Source: Limanda limanda (taxonomy: Eukaryota > Chordata > Actinopteri > Pleuronectiformes > Pleuronectidae). Taken from it: a stretch of DNA of 64,000 nucleotides. Where the stretch lies: contig NW_026870586.1 of NCBI RefSeq assembly GCF_963576545.1, positions 184,804 through 248,803 of the forward strand. Direction: 5' to 3'. Of this stretch, positions 37,501-51,504 are shown piece after piece. The notes under the pieces are model-generated. The model did no database searches, was not told the origin of the DNA, and saw only the letters and a list, made by a program, of their open reading frames with translations. Numbering within the stretch: position 1 is the first letter of the stretch; every line of letters begins with the position of its first letter. A program made the position numbers and the translations under genes.

Positions 37501-40500
37501 GACTTGGAAAGTGGTTGCATCTGGACTAATTTGGGTCCTGCGGATCGATTGGTACCATCCCCGAGCTTGTACGACCTTCGGAAGAGGTCGACCGACGAAA
37601 TTCCCCCAAATCTGAGGAGATATTCTTGAATAACTTTTTTTGTGAAGGTCGGAGAGACTTGCAAGTAGGCTCTACCCCCACTAAATGGGGTTGCGCGCAT
37701 CGATCAGTACCATCCTTGAGCTTCTCCGACTTTCGGAAGGGTTAGGGTTAGGGTTAGGGATGAAAGCACATAGGAGAAAGAGATATTCTTGAATAACTTT
37801 TTTTGTGAAGGTCGGAGAGACTTGCAAGTAGGCTCTACCCCCACTAAATGGGGTAGCGCGCATCGATCGGTACCATCCTTGAGCTTCTCCGACTTTCGGA
37901 AGGGTTAGGGTTAGGGTTAGGGATGAAAGCACATAGGAGAAAGAGATATTCTTGAATAACTTTTTTTGTGAAGGTCGGAGAGACTTGCAAGTAGGCTCTA
38001 CCCCCACTAAATGGGGTAGCGCGCATCGATCGGTACCATCCTTGAGCTTCTCCGACTTTCGGAAGGGTTAGGGTTAGGGTTAGGGATGAAAGCACATAGG
38101 AGAAAGAGATATTCTTGAATAACTTTTTTTGTGAAGGTCGGAGAGACTTGCAAGTAGGCTCTACCCCCACTAAATGGGGTAGCGCACATCGATCGGTACC
38201 ATCCTTGAGCTTCTCCGACTTTCGGAAGGGTTAGGGTTAGGGTTAGGGATGAAAGCACATAGGAGAAAGAGATATTCTTGAATAACTTTTTTTGTGAAGG
38301 TCGGAGAGACTTGGAAAGTGGTTGCATCTGGACTAATTTGGGTCCTGCGGATCGATTGGTACCATCCCCGAGCTTGTACGACCTTCGGAAGAGGTCGACC
38401 GACGAAATTCCCCCAAATCTGAGGAGATATTCTTGAATAACTTTTTTTGTAAAGGTCGGAGAGACTTGCAAGTAGGCTCTACCCCCACTAAATGGGGTTG
38501 CGCGCATCGATCGGTACCATCCTTGAGCTTCTCCGAATTTCGGAAGGGTTAGGGTTAGGGTTAGGGATGAAAGCACATAGGAGAAAGAGATATTCTTGAA
38601 TAACTTTTTTTGTGAAGGTCGGAGAGACTTGCAAGTAGGCTCTACCCCCACTAAATGGGGTAGCGCGCATCGATCGGTACCATCGTTGAGCTTCTCCGAC
38701 TTTCGGAAGGGTTAGGGTTAGGGTTAGGGATGAAAGCACATAGGAGAAAGAGATATTCTTGAATAACTTTTTTTGTGAAGGTCGGAGAGACTTGGAAAGT
38801 GGTTGCATCTGGACTAATTTGGGTCCTGCGGATCGATTGGTACCATCCCCGAGCTTGTACGACCTTCGGAAGAGGTCGACCGACGAAATTCCCCCAAATC
38901 TGAGGAGATATTCTTGAATAACTTTTTTTGTGAAGGTCGGAGAGACTTGCAAGTAGGCTCTACCCCCACTAAATGGGGTTGCGCGCATCGATCGGTACCA
39001 TCCTTGAGCTTCTCCGACTTTCGGAAGGGTTAGGGTTAGGGTTAGGGATGAAAGCACATAGGAGAAAGAGATATTCTTGAATAACTTTTTTTGTGAAGGT
39101 CGGAGAGACTTGCAAGTAGGCTCTACCCCCACTAAATGGGGTAGCGCGCATCGATCGGTACCATCCTTGAGCTTCTCCGACTTTCGGAAGGGTTAGGGTT
39201 AGGGTTAGGGATGAAAGCACATAGGAGAAAGAGATATTCTTGAATAACTTTTTTTGTGAAGGTCGGAGAGACTTGGAAAGTGGTTGCATCTGGACTAATT
39301 TGGGTCCTGCAGATCGATTGGTACCATCCCCGAGCTTGTACGACCTTCGGAAGAGGTCGACCGACGAAATTCCCCCAAAATCTGAGGAGATATTCTTGAA
39401 TAACTTTTTTTGTGAAGGTCGGAGAGACTTGCAAGTAGGCTCTACCCCCACTAAATGGGGTTGCGCGCATCGATCAGTACCATCCTTGAGCTTCTCCGAC
39501 TTTCGGAAGGGTTAGGGTTAGGGTTAGGGATGAAAGCACATAGGAGAAAGAGATATTCTTGAATAACTTTTTTTGTGAAGGTCGGAGAGACTTGCAAGTA
39601 GGCTTTACCCCCACTAAATGGGGTAGCGCGCATCGATCAGTACCATCCTTGAGCTTCTCCGACTTTCGGAAGGGTTAGGGTTAGGGTTAGGGATGAAAGC
39701 ACATAGGAGAAAGAGATATTCTTGAATAACTTTTTTTGTGAAGGTCGGAGAGACTTGCAAGTAGGCTCTACCCCCACTAAATGGGGTAGCGCGCATCGAT
39801 CGGTACCATCCTTGAGCTTCTCCGACTTTCGGAAGGGTTAGGGTTAGGGTTAGGGATGAAAGCACATAGGAGAAAGAGATATTCTTGAATAACTTTTTTT
39901 GTGAAGGTCGGAGAGACTTGCAAGTAGGCTCTACCCCCACTAAATGGGGTAGCGCGCATCGATCGGTACCATCCTTGAGCTTCTCCGACTTTCGGAAGGG
40001 TTAGGGTTAGGGTTAGGGATGAAAGCACATAGGAGAAAGAGATATTCTTGAATAACTTTTTTTGTGAAGGTCGGAGAGACTTGCAAGTAGGCTCTACCCC
40101 CACTAAATGGGGTAGCGCGCATCGATCGGTACCATCCTTGAGCTTCTCCGACTTTCGGAAGGGTTAGGGTTAGGGTTAGGGATGAAAGCACATAGGAGAA
40201 AGAGATATTCTTGAATAACTTTTTTTGTGAAGGTCGGAGAGACTTGCAAGTAGGCTCTACCCCCACTAAATGGGGTTGCGCGCATCGATCGGTACCATCC
40301 TTGAGCTTCTCCGACTTTCGGAAGGGTTAGGGTTAGGGTTAGGGATGAAAGCACATAGGAGAAAGAGATATTCTTGAATAACTTTTTTTGTGAAGGTCGG
40401 AGAGACTTGCAAGTAGGCTCTACCCCCACTAAATGGGGTAGCGCGCATCGATCAGTACCATCCTTGAGCTTCTCCGACTTTCGGAAGGGTTAGGGTTAGG

Positions 40501-41365
40501 GTTAGGGATGAAAGCACATAGGAGAAAGAGATATTCTTGAATAACTTTTTTTGTGAAGGTCGGAGAGACTTGCAAGTAGGCTCTACCCCCACTAAATGGG
40601 GTAGCGCGCATCGATCGGTACCATCCTTGAGCTTCTCCGACTTTCGGAAGGGTTAGGGTTAGGGTTAGGGATGAAAGCACATAGGAGAAAGAGATATTCT
40701 TGAATAACTTTTTTTGTGAAGGTCGGAGAGACTTGGAAAGTGGTTGCATCTGGACTAATTTGGGTCCTGCGGATCGATTGGTACCATCCCCGAGCTTGTA
40801 CGACCTTCGGAAGAGGTCGACCGACGAAATTCCCCCAAATCTGAGGAGATATTCTTGAATAACTTTTTTTGTGAAGGTCGGAGAAACTTGCAAGTAGGCT
40901 CTACCCCCACTAAATGGGGTAGCGCGCATCGATCGGTACCATCCTTGAGCTTCTCCGACTTTCGGAAGGGTTAGGGTTAGGGTTAGGGATGAAAGCACAT
41001 AGGAGAAAGAGATATTCTTGAATAACTTTTTTTGTGAAGGTCGGAGAGACTTGGAAAGTGGTTGCATCTGGACTAATTTGGGTCCTGCGGATCGATTGGT
41101 ACCATCCCCGAGCTTGTAAGACCTTCGGAAGAGGTCGACCGACGAAATTCCCCCAAATCTGAGGAGATATTCTTGAATAACTTTTTTTGTGAAGGTCGGA
41201 GAGACTTGCAAGTAGGCTCTACCCCCACTAAATGGGGTTGCGCGCATCGATCGGTACCATCCTTGAGCTTCTCCGACTTTCGGAAGGGTTAGGGTTAGGG
41301 TTAGGGATGAAAGCACATAGGAGAAAGAGATATTCTTGAATAACTTTTTTTGTGAAGGTCGGAGA
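35411..41365 (+). repeat. Segmental duplication, copy 2 (offset 11253/11259)
   Basis: Partner of 24158-30100, about 5.9 kb long. It has private changes, including GCGCACATC near 38186 and TTGTAAGACC near 41118. With the 6593-bp-offset pair it gives three related copies of the 24.9-28.0 kb block. Confidence 0.85.
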
Positions 41366-44300
41366 GACTTGCAAGTAGGCTCTACCCCCACTAAATGGGG
41401 TAGCGCGCATCGATCGGTACCATCCTTGAGCTTCTCCGACTTTCGGAAGGGTTAGGGTTAGGGATGAAAGCACATAGGAGAAAGAGATATTCTTGAATAA
41501 CTTTTTTTGTGAAGGTCGGAGAGACTTGGAAAGTGGTTGCATCTGGACTAATTTGGGTCCTGCGGATCGATTGATACCATCCCCGAGCTTGTACGACCTT
41601 CGGAAGAGGTCGACCGACGAAATTCCCCCAAATCTGAGGAGATATTCTTGAATAACTTTTTTTGTGAAGGTCGGAGAGACTTGCAAGTAGGCTCTACCCC
41701 CACTAAATGGGGTTGCGCGCATCGATCAGTACCATCCTTGAGCTTCTCCGACTTTCGGAAGGGTTAGGGTTAGGGTTAGGGATGAAAGCACATAGGAGAA
41801 AGAGATATTCTTGAATAACTTTTTTTGTGAAGGTCGGAGAGACTTGCAAGTAGGCTCTACCCCCACTAAATGGGGTAGCGCGCATCGATCGGTACCATCC
41901 TTGAGCTTCTCCGACTTTCGGAAGGGTTAGGGTTAGGGTTAGGGATGAAAGCACATAGGAGAAAGAGATATTCTTGAATAACTTTTTTTGTGAAGGTCGG
42001 AGAGACTTGCAAGTAGGCTCTACCCCCACTAAATGGGGTAGCGCGCATCGATCGGTACCATCCTTGAGCTTCTCCGACTTTCGGAAGGGTTAGGGTTAGG
42101 GTTAGGGATGAAAGCACATAGGAGAAAGAGATATTCTTGAATAACTTTTTTTTTGAAGGTCGGAGAGACTTGCAAGTAGGCTCTACCCCCACTAAATGGG
42201 GTAGCGCGCATCGATCGGTACCATCCTTGAGCTTCTCCGACTTTCGGAAGGGTTAGGGTTAGGGTTAGGGATGAAAGCACATAGGAGAAAGAGATATTCT
42301 TGAATAACTTTTTTTGTGAAGGTCGGAGAGACTTGGAAAGTGGTTGCATCTGGACTAATTTGGGTCCTGCGGATCGATTGGTACCATCTTTGAGCTTGTA
42401 CGACCTTCGGAAGAGGTCGACCGACGAAATTCCCCCAAATCTGAGGAGATATTCTTGAATAACTTTTTTTGTGAAGGTCGGAGAGACTTGCAAGTAGGCT
42501 CTACCCCCACTAAATGGGGTTGCGCGCATCGATCGGTACCATCCTTGAGCTTCTCCGACTTTCGGAAGGGTTAGGGTTAGGGTTAGGGATGAAAGCACAT
42601 AGGAGAAAGAGATATTCTTGAATAACTTTTTTTGTGAAGGTCGGAGAGACTTGCAAGTAGGCTCTACCCCCACTAAATGGGGTAGCGCGCATCGATCGGT
42701 ACCATCCTTGAGCTTCTCCGACTTTCGGAAGGGTTAGGGTTAGGGATGAAAGCACATAGGAGAAAGAGATATTCTTGAATAACTTTTTTTGTGAAGGTCG
42801 GAGAGACTTGGAAAGTGGTTGCATCTGGACTAATTTGGGTCCTGCGGATCGATTGGTACCATCCCCGAGCTTGTACGACCTTCGGAAGAGGTCGACCGAC
42901 GAAATTCCCCCAAATCTGAGGAGATATTCTTGAATAACTTTTTTTGTGAAGGTCGGAGAGACTTGCAAGTAGGCTCTACCCCCACTAAATGGGGTTGCGC
43001 GCATCGATCAGTACCATCCTTGAGCTTCTCCGACTTTCGGAAGGGTTAGGGTTAGGGTTAGGGATGAAAGCACATAGGAGAAAGAGATATTCTTGAATAA
43101 CTTTTTTTGTAAAGGTCGGAGAGACTTGCAAGTAGGCTCTACCCCCACTAAATGGGGTAGCGCACATCGATCGGTACCATCCTTGAGCTTCTCCGACTTT
43201 CGGAAGGGTTAGGGTTAGGGTTAGGGATGAAAGCACATAGGAGAAAGAGATATTCTTGAATAACTTTTTTTGTGAAGGTCGGAGAGACTTGCAAGTAGGC
43301 TCTACCCCCACTAAATGGGGTAGCGCGCATCGATCGGTACCATCCTTGAGCTTCTCCGACTTTCGGAAGGGTTAGGGTTAGGGTTAGGGATGAAAGCACA
43401 TAGGAGAAAGAGATATTCTTGAATAACTTTTTTTGTGAAGGTCGGAGAGACTTGCAAGTAGGCTCTACCCCCACTAAATGGGGTAGCGCGCATCGATCGG
43501 TACCATCCTTGAGCTTCTCCGACTTTCGGAAGGGTTAGGGTTAGGGTTAGGGATGAAAGCACATAGGAGAAAGAGATATTCTTGAATAACTTTTTTTGTG
43601 AAGGTCGGAGAGACTTGGAAAGTGGTTGCATCTGGACTAATTTGGGTCCTGCGGATCGATTGGTACCATCCCCGAGCTTGTACGACCTTCGGAAGAGGTC
43701 GACCGACGAAATTCCCCCAAATCTGAGGAGATATTCTTGAATAACTTTTTTTGTGAAGGTCGGAGAGACTTGCAAGTAGGCTCTACCCCCACTAAATGGG
43801 GTAGCGCACATCGATCGGTACCATCCTTGAGCTTCTCCGACTTTCGGAAGGGTTAGGGTTAGGGTTAGGGATGAAAGCACATAGGAGAAAGAGATATTCT
43901 TGAATAACTTTTTTTGTGAAGGTCGGAGAGACTTGCAAGTAGGCTCTACCCCCACTAAATGGGGGAGCGCGCATCGATCGGTACCATCCTTGAGCTTCTC
44001 CGACTTTCGGAAGGGTTAGGGTTAGGGATGAAAGCACATAGGAGAAAGAGATATTCTTGAATAACTTTTTTTGTAAAGGTCGGAGAGACTTGGAAAGTGG
44101 TTGCATCTGGACTAATTTGGGTCCTGCGGATCGATTGGTACCATCCTTGAGCTTGTACGACCTTCGGAAGAGGTCGACCGACGAAATTCCCCCAAATCTG
44201 AGGAGATATTCTTGAATAACTTTTTTTGTGAAGGTCGGAGAGACTTGCAAGTAGGCTCTACCCCCACTAAATGGGGTTGCGCGCATCGATCAGTACCATC

Positions 44301-44893
44301 CTTGAGCTTCTCCGACTTTCGGAAGGGTTAGGGTTAGGGTTAGGGATGAAAGCACATAGGAGAAAGAGATATTCTTGAATAACTTTTTTTGTGAAGGTCG
44401 GAGAGACTTGCAAGTAGGCTCTACCCCCACTAAATGGGGTAGCGCGCATCGATCGGTACCATCCTTGAGCTTCTCCGACTTTCGGAAGGGTTAGGGTTAG
44501 GGTTAGGGATGAAAGCACATAGGAGAAAGAGATATTCTTGAATAACTTTTTTTGTGAAGGTCGGAGAGACTTGCAAGTAGGCTCTACCCCCACTAAATGG
44601 GGTAGCGCGCATCGATCGGTACCATCCTTGAGCTTCTCCGACTTTCGGAAGGGTTAGGGTTAGGGTTAGGGATGAAAGCACATAGGAGAAAGAGATATTC
44701 TTGAATAACTTTTTTTGTGAAGGTCGGAGAGACTTGCAAGTAGGCTCTACCCCCACTAAATGGGGTAGCGCGCATCGATCGGTACCATCCTTGAGCTTCT
44801 CCGACTTTCGGAAGGGTTAGGGTTAGGGTTAGGGATGAAAGCACATAGGAGAAAGAGATATTCTTGAATAACTTTTTTTGTGAAGGTCGGAGA
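41048..44893 (+). repeat. Regular higher-order repeat, 3 x 1282 bp
   Basis: Three consecutive seven-monomer units (41048-42329, 42330-43611, 43612-44893) each have the order B, A, short A, B, A, A, A, A and are exactly 1282 bp long. That makes two B and six A monomers per unit. It is the cleanest higher-order periodicity in the window. The units are not identical: 42389 has a TTTGAG variant, the unit near 43111 carries TGTAAAGG, and 43967 has the rare GGGGGAG state. Confidence 0.88.
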
Positions 44894-46655
44894 GACTTGA
44901 AAAGTGGTTGCATCTGGACTAATTTGGGTCCTGCGGATCGATTGGTACCATCCCCGAGCTTGTACGACCTTCGGAAGAGGTCGACCGACGAAATTCCCCC
45001 AAATCTGAGGAGATATTCTTGAATAACTTTTTTTGTGAAGGTCGGAGAGACTTGCAAGTAGGCTCTACCCCCACTAAATGGGGTAGCGCGCATCGATCGG
45101 TACCATCCTTGAGCTTCTCCGAATTTCGGAAGGGTTAGGGTTAGGGTTAGGGATGAAAGCACATAGGAGAAAGAGATATTCTTGAATAACTTTTTTTGTG
45201 AAGGTCGGAGAGACTTGGAAAGTGGTTGCATCTGGACTAATTTGGGTCCTGCGGATCGATTGGTACCATCCCCGAGCTTGTACGACCTTCGGAAGAGGTC
45301 GACCGACGAAATTCCCCCAAATCTGAGGAGATATTCTTGAATAACTTTTTTTGTGAAGGTCGGAGAGACTTGCAAGTAGGCTCTACCCCCACTAAATGGG
45401 GTTGCGCGCATCGATCGGTACCATCCTTGAGCTTCTCCGACTTTCGGAAGGGTTAGGGTTAGGGTTAGGGATGAAAGCACATAGGAGAAAGAGATATTCT
45501 TGAATAACTTTTTTTGTGAAGGTCGGAGAGACTTGCAAGTAGGCTCTACCCCCACTAAATGGGGTAGCGCGCATCGATCGGTACCATCCTTGAGCTTCTC
45601 CGACTTTCGGAAGGGTTAGGGTTAGGGTTAGGGATGAAAGCACATAGGAGAAAGAGATATTCTTGAATAACTTTTTTTGTGAAGGTCGGAGAGACTTGCA
45701 AGTAGGCTCTACCCCCACTAAATGGGGTAGCGCGCATCGATCGGTACCATCCTTGAGCTTCTCCGACTTTCGGAAGGGTTAGGGTTAGGGTTAGGGATGA
45801 AAGCACATAGGAGAAAGAGATATTCTTGAATAACTTTTTTTGTGAAGGTCGGAGAGACTTGCAAGTAGGCTCTACCCCCACTAAATGGGGTAGCGCGCAT
45901 CGATCGGTACCATCCTTGAGCTTCTCCGACTTTCGGAAGGGTTAGGGTTAGGGTTAGGGATGAAAGCACATAGGAGAAAGAGATATTCTTGAATAACTTT
46001 TTTTGTAAAGGTCGGAGAGACTTGGAAAGTGGTTGCATCTGGACTAATTTGGGTCCTGCGGATCGATTGGTACCATCCCCGAGCTTGTACGACCTTCGGA
46101 AGAGGTCGACCGACGAAATTCCCCCAAATCTGAGGAGATATTCTTGAATAACTTTTTTTGTGAAGGTCGGAGAGACTTGCAAGTAGGCTCTACCCCCACT
46201 AAATGGGGTTGCGCGCATCGATCAGTACCATCCTTGAGCTTCTCCGACTTTCGGAAGGGTTAGGGTTAGGGTTAGGGATGAAAGCACATAGGAGAAAGAG
46301 ATATTCTTGAATAACTTTTTTTGTGAAGGTCGGAGAGACTTGCAAGTAGGCTCTACCCCCACTAAATGGGGTAGCGCGCATCGATCGGTACCATCCTTGA
46401 GCTTCTCCGACTTTCGGAAGGGTTAGGGTTAGGGTTAGGGATGAAAGCACATAGGAGAAAGAGATATTCTTGAATAACTTTTTTTGTGAAGGTCGGAGAG
46501 ACTTGGAAAGTGGTTGCATCTGGACTAATTTGGGTCCTGCAGATCGATTGGTACCATCCCCGAGCTTGTACGACCTTCGGAAGAGGTCGACCGACGAAAT
46601 TCCCCCAAAATCTGAGGAGATATTCTTGAATACCTTTTTTTGTGAAGGTCGGAGA
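43612..46655 (+). repeat. Segmental duplication, third copy (offset 33789)
   Basis: B starts 43612, 44087, 44894, 45212, 46019 and 46500 equal 9823, 10298, 11105, 11423, 12230 and 12711 plus 33789. They also match 15610-18023 plus 28477 from 44087 on. The rare GCGCACATC and GGGGGAGCG states are present in the same monomers as near 10018 and 10171. One B here starts GACTTGAAAAG (44894), a private change. Confidence 0.85.
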
Positions 46656-49600
46656 GACTTGCAAGTAGGCTCTACCCCCACTAAATGGGGTTGCGCGCAT
46701 CGATCAGTACCATCCTTGAGCTTCTCCGACTTTCGGAAGGGTTAGGGTTAGGGTTAGGGATGAAAGCACATAGGAGAAAGAGATATTCTTGAATAACTTT
46801 TTTTGTGAAGGTCGGAGAGACTTGCAAGTAGGCTCTACCCCCACTAAATGGGGTTGCGCGCATCGATCAGTACCATCCTTGAGCTTCTCCGACTTTCGGA
46901 AGGGTTAGGGTTAGGGTTAGGGATGAAAGCACATAGGAGAAAGAGATATTCTTGAATAACTTTTTTTGTGAAGGTCGGAGAGACTTGCAAGTAGGCTCTA
47001 CCCCCACTAAATGGGGTAGCGCGCATCGATCGGTACCATACTTGAGCTTCTCCGACTTTCGGAAGGGTTAGGGTTAGGGATGAAAGCACATAGGAGAAAG
47101 AGATATTCTTGAATAACTTTTTTTGTGAAGGTCGGAGAGACTTGGAAAGTGGTTGCATCTGGACTAATTTGGGTCCTGCAGATCGATTGGTACCATCCCC
47201 GAGCTTGTACGACCTTCGGAAGAGGTCGACCGACGAAATTCCCCCAAAATCTGAGGAGATATTCTTGAATAACTTTTTTTGTGAAGGTCGGAGAGACTTG
47301 CAAGTAGGCTCTACCCCCACTAAATGGGGTTGCGCGCATCGATCAGTACCATCCTTGAGCTTCTCCGACTTTCGGAAGGGTTAGGGTTAGGGTTAGGGAT
47401 GAAAGCACATAGGAGAAAGAGATATTCTTGAATAACTTTTTTTGTGAAGGTCGGAGAGACTTGCAAGTAGGCTCTACCCCCACTAAATGGGGTAGCGCGC
47501 ATCGATCAGTACCATCCTTGAGCTTCTCCGACTTTCGGAAGGGTTAGGGTTAGGGTTAGGGATGAAAGCACATAGGAGAAAGAGATATTCTTGAATAACT
47601 TTTTTTGTGAAGGTCGGAGAGACTTGCAAGTAGGCTCTACCCCCACTAAATGGGGTAGCGCGCATCGATCAGTACCATCCTTGAGCTTCTCCGACTTTCG
47701 GAAGGGTTAGGGTTAGGGTTAGGGATGAAAGCACATAGGAGAAAGAGATATTCTTGAATAACTTTTTTTGTGAAGGTCGGAGAGACTTGCAAGTAGGCTC
47801 TACCCCCACTAAATGGGGTAGCGCGCATCGATCGGTACCATCCTTGAGCTTCTCCGACTTTCGGAAGGGTTAGGGTTAGGGTTAGGGATGAAAGCACATA
47901 GGAGAAAGAGATATTCTTGAATAACTTTTTTTGTGAAGGTCGGAGAGACTTGCAAGTAGGCTCTACCCCCACTAAATGGGGTAGCGCGCATCGATCGGTA
48001 CCATCCTTGAGCTTCTCCGACTTTCGGAAGGGTTAGGGTTAGGGTTAGGGATGAAAGCACATAGGAGAAAGAGATATTCTTGAATAACTTTTTTTGTGAA
48101 GGTCGGAGAGACTTGCAAGTAGGCTCTACCCCCACTAAATGGGGTAGCGCGCATCGATCGGTACCATCCTTGAGCTTCTCCGACTTTCGGAAGGGTTAGG
48201 GTTAGGGTTAGGGATGAAAGCACATAGGAGAAAGAGATATTCTTGAATAACTTTTTTTGTGAAGGTCGGAGAGACTTGCAAGTAGGCTCTACCCCCACTA
48301 AATGGGGTTGCGCGCATCGATCGGTACCATCCTTGAGCTTCTCCGACTTTCGGAAGGGTTAGGGTTAGGGTTAGGGATGAAAGCACATAGGAGAAAGAGA
48401 TATTCTTGAATAACTTTTTTTGTGAAGGTCGGAGAGACTTGCAAGTAGGCTCTACCCCCACTAAATGGGGTAGCGCGCATCGATCGGTACCATCCTTGAG
48501 CTTCTCCGACTTTCGGAAGGGTTAGGGTTAGGGTTAGGGATGAAAGCACATAGGAGAAAGAGATATTCTTGAATAACTTTTTTTGTGAAGGTCGGAGAGA
48601 CTTGCAAGTAGGCTCTACCCCCACTAAATGGGGTAGCGCGCATCGATCGGTACCATCCTTGAGCTTCTCCGACTTTCGGAAGGGTTAGGGTTAGGGTTAG
48701 GGATGAAAGCACATAGGAGAAAGAGATATTCTTGAATAACTTTTTTTGTAAAGGTCGGAGAGACTTGGAAAGTGGTTGCATCTGGACTAATTTGGGTCCT
48801 GCGGATCGATTGGTACCATCCCCGAGCTTGTACGACCTTCGGAAGAGGTCGACCGACGAAATTCCCCCAAATCTGAGGAGATATTCTTGAATAACTTTTT
48901 TTGTGAAGGTCGGAGAGACTTGCAAGTAGGCTCTACCCCCACTAAATGGGGTTGCGCGCATCGATCAGTACCATCCTTGAGCTTCTCCGACTTTCGGAAG
49001 GGTTAGGGTTAGGGTTAGGGATGAAAGCACATAGGAGAAAGAGATATTCTTGAATAACTTTTTTTGTGAAGGTCGGAGAGACTTGCAAGTAGGCTCTACC
49101 CCCACTAAATGGGGTAGCGCGCATCGATCGGTACTATCCTTGAGCTTCTCCGACTTTCGGAAGGGTTAGGGTTAGGGTTAGGGATGAAAGCACATAGGAG
49201 AAAGAGATATTCTTGAATAACTTTTTTTGTGAAGGTCGGAGAGACTTGGAAAGTGGTTGCATCTGGACTAATTTGGGTCCTGCAGATCGATTGGTACCAT
49301 CCCCGAGCTTGTACGACCTTCGGAAGAGGTCGACCGACGAAATTCCCCCAAAATCTGAGGAGATATTCTTGAATAACTTTTTTTGTGAAGGTCGGAGAGA
49401 CTTGCAAGTAGGCTCTACCCCCACTAAATGGGGTTGCGCGCATCGATCAGTACCATCCTTGAGCTTCTCCGACTTTCGGAAGGGTTAGGGTTAGGGTTAG
49501 GGATGAAAGCACATAGGAGAAAGAGATATTCTTGAATAACTTTTTTTGTGAAGGTCGGAGAGACTTGCAAGTAGGCTCTACCCCCACTAAATGGGGTTGC

Positions 49601-51504
49601 GCGCATCGATCAGTACCATCCTTGAGCTTCTCCGACTTTCGGAAGGGTTAGGGTTAGGGTTAGGGATGAAAGCACATAGGAGAAAGAGATATTCTTGAAT
49701 AACTTTTTTTGTGAAGGTCGGAGAGACTTGCAAGTAGGCTCTACCCCCACTAAATGGGGTAGCGCGCATCGATCGGTACCATACTTGAGCTTCTCCGACT
49801 TTCGGAAGGGTTAGGGTTAGGGATGAAAGCACATAGGAGAAAGAGATATTCTTGAATAACTTTTTTTGTGAAGGTCGGAGAGACTTGGAAAGTGGTTGCA
49901 TCTGGACTAATTTGGGTCCTGCAGATCGATTGGTACCATCCCCGAGCTTGTACGACCTTCGGAAGAGGTCGACCGACGAAATTCCCCCAAAATCTGAGGA
50001 GATATTCTTGAATAACTTTTTTTGTGAAGGTCGGAGAGACTTGCAAGTAGGCTCTACCCCCACTAAATGGGGTTGCGCGCATCGATCAGTACCATCCTTG
50101 AGCTTCTCCGACTTTCGGAAGGGTTAGGGTTAGGGTTAGGGATGAAAGCACATAGGAGAAAGAGATATTCTTGAATAACTTTTTTTGTGAAGGTCGGAGA
50201 GACTTGCAAGTAGGCTCTACCCCCACTAAATGGGGTAGCGCGCATCGATCAGTACCATCCTTGAGCTTCTCCGACTTTCGGAAGGGTTAGGGTTAGGGTT
50301 AGGGATGAAAGCACATAGGAGAAAGAGATATTCTTGAATAACTTTTTTTGTGAAGGTCGGAGAGACTTGCAAGTAGGCTCTACCCCCACTAAATGGGGTA
50401 GCGCGCATCGATCGGTACCATCCTTGAGCTTCTCCGACTTTCGGAAGGGTTAGGGTTAGGGTTAGGGATGAAAGCACATAGGAGAAAGAGATATTCTTGA
50501 ATAACTTTTTTTGTGAAGGTCGGAGAGACTTGCAAGTAGGCTCTACCCCCACTAAATGGGGTAGCGCGCATCGATCGGTACCATCCTTGAGCTTCTCCGA
50601 CTTTCGGAAGGGTTAGGGTTAGGGTTAGGGATGAAAGCACATAGGAGAAAGAGATATTCTTGAATAACTTTTTTTGTGAAGGTCGGAGAGACTTGCAAGT
50701 AGGCTCTACCCCCACTAAATGGGGTAGCGCGCATCGATCGGTACCATCCTTGAGCTTCTCCGACTTTCGGAAGGGTTAGGGTTAGGGTTAGGGATGAAAG
50801 CACATAGGAGAAAGAGATATTCTTGAATAACTTTTTTTGTGAAGGTCGGAGAGACTTGCAAGTAGGCTCTACCCCCACTAAATGGGGTTGCGCGCATCGA
50901 TCGGTACCATCCTTGAGCTTCTCCGACTTTCGGAAGGGTTAGGGTTAGGGTTAGGGATGAAAGCACATAGGAGAAAGAGATATTCTTGAATAACTTTTTT
51001 TGTGAAGGTCGGAGAGACTTGCAAGTAGGCTCTACCCCCACTAAATGGGGTAGCGCGCATCGATCGGTACCATCCTTGAGCTTCTCCGACTTTCGGAAGG
51101 GTTAGGGTTAGGGTTAGGGATGAAAGCACATAGGAGAAAGAGATATTCTTGAATAACTTTTTTTGTGAAGGTCGGAGAGACTTGCAAGTAGGCTCTACCC
51201 CCACTAAATGGGGTAGCGCGCATCGATCGGTACCATCCTTGAGCTTCTCCGACTTTCGGAAGGGTTAGGGTTAGGGTTAGGGATGAAAGCACATAGGAGA
51301 AAGAGATATTCTTGAATAACTTTTTTTGTGAAGGTCGGAGAGACTTGCAAGTAGGCTCTACCCCCACTAAATGGGGTAGCGCGCATCGATCGGTACCATC
51401 CTTGAGCTTCTCCGACTTTCGGAAGGGTTAGGGTTAGGGTTAGGGATGAAAGCACATAGGAGAAAGAGATATTCTTGAATAACTTTTTTTGTGAAGGTCG
51501 GAGA
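46019..51504 (+). repeat. Tandem duplication, 2 x 2743 bp
   Basis: B starts 46019, 46500 and 47139 recur 2743 bp later at 48762, 49243 and 49882. The CATACTTG marker (47037 and 49780) and the short A before the third B recur at the same distance. The left unit has AATACCTTTT near 46630 and the right unit has GGTACTATCC near 49134 as private changes. Confidence 0.83.
47295..48761 (+). repeat. A-only run (9 monomers)
   Basis: Nine full-length A units lie between the long B at 47139 and the B at 48762. The run belongs to the left copy of the 2743-bp tandem duplication; its counterpart to the right is the start of the 13-monomer run at 50038. Confidence 0.9.
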
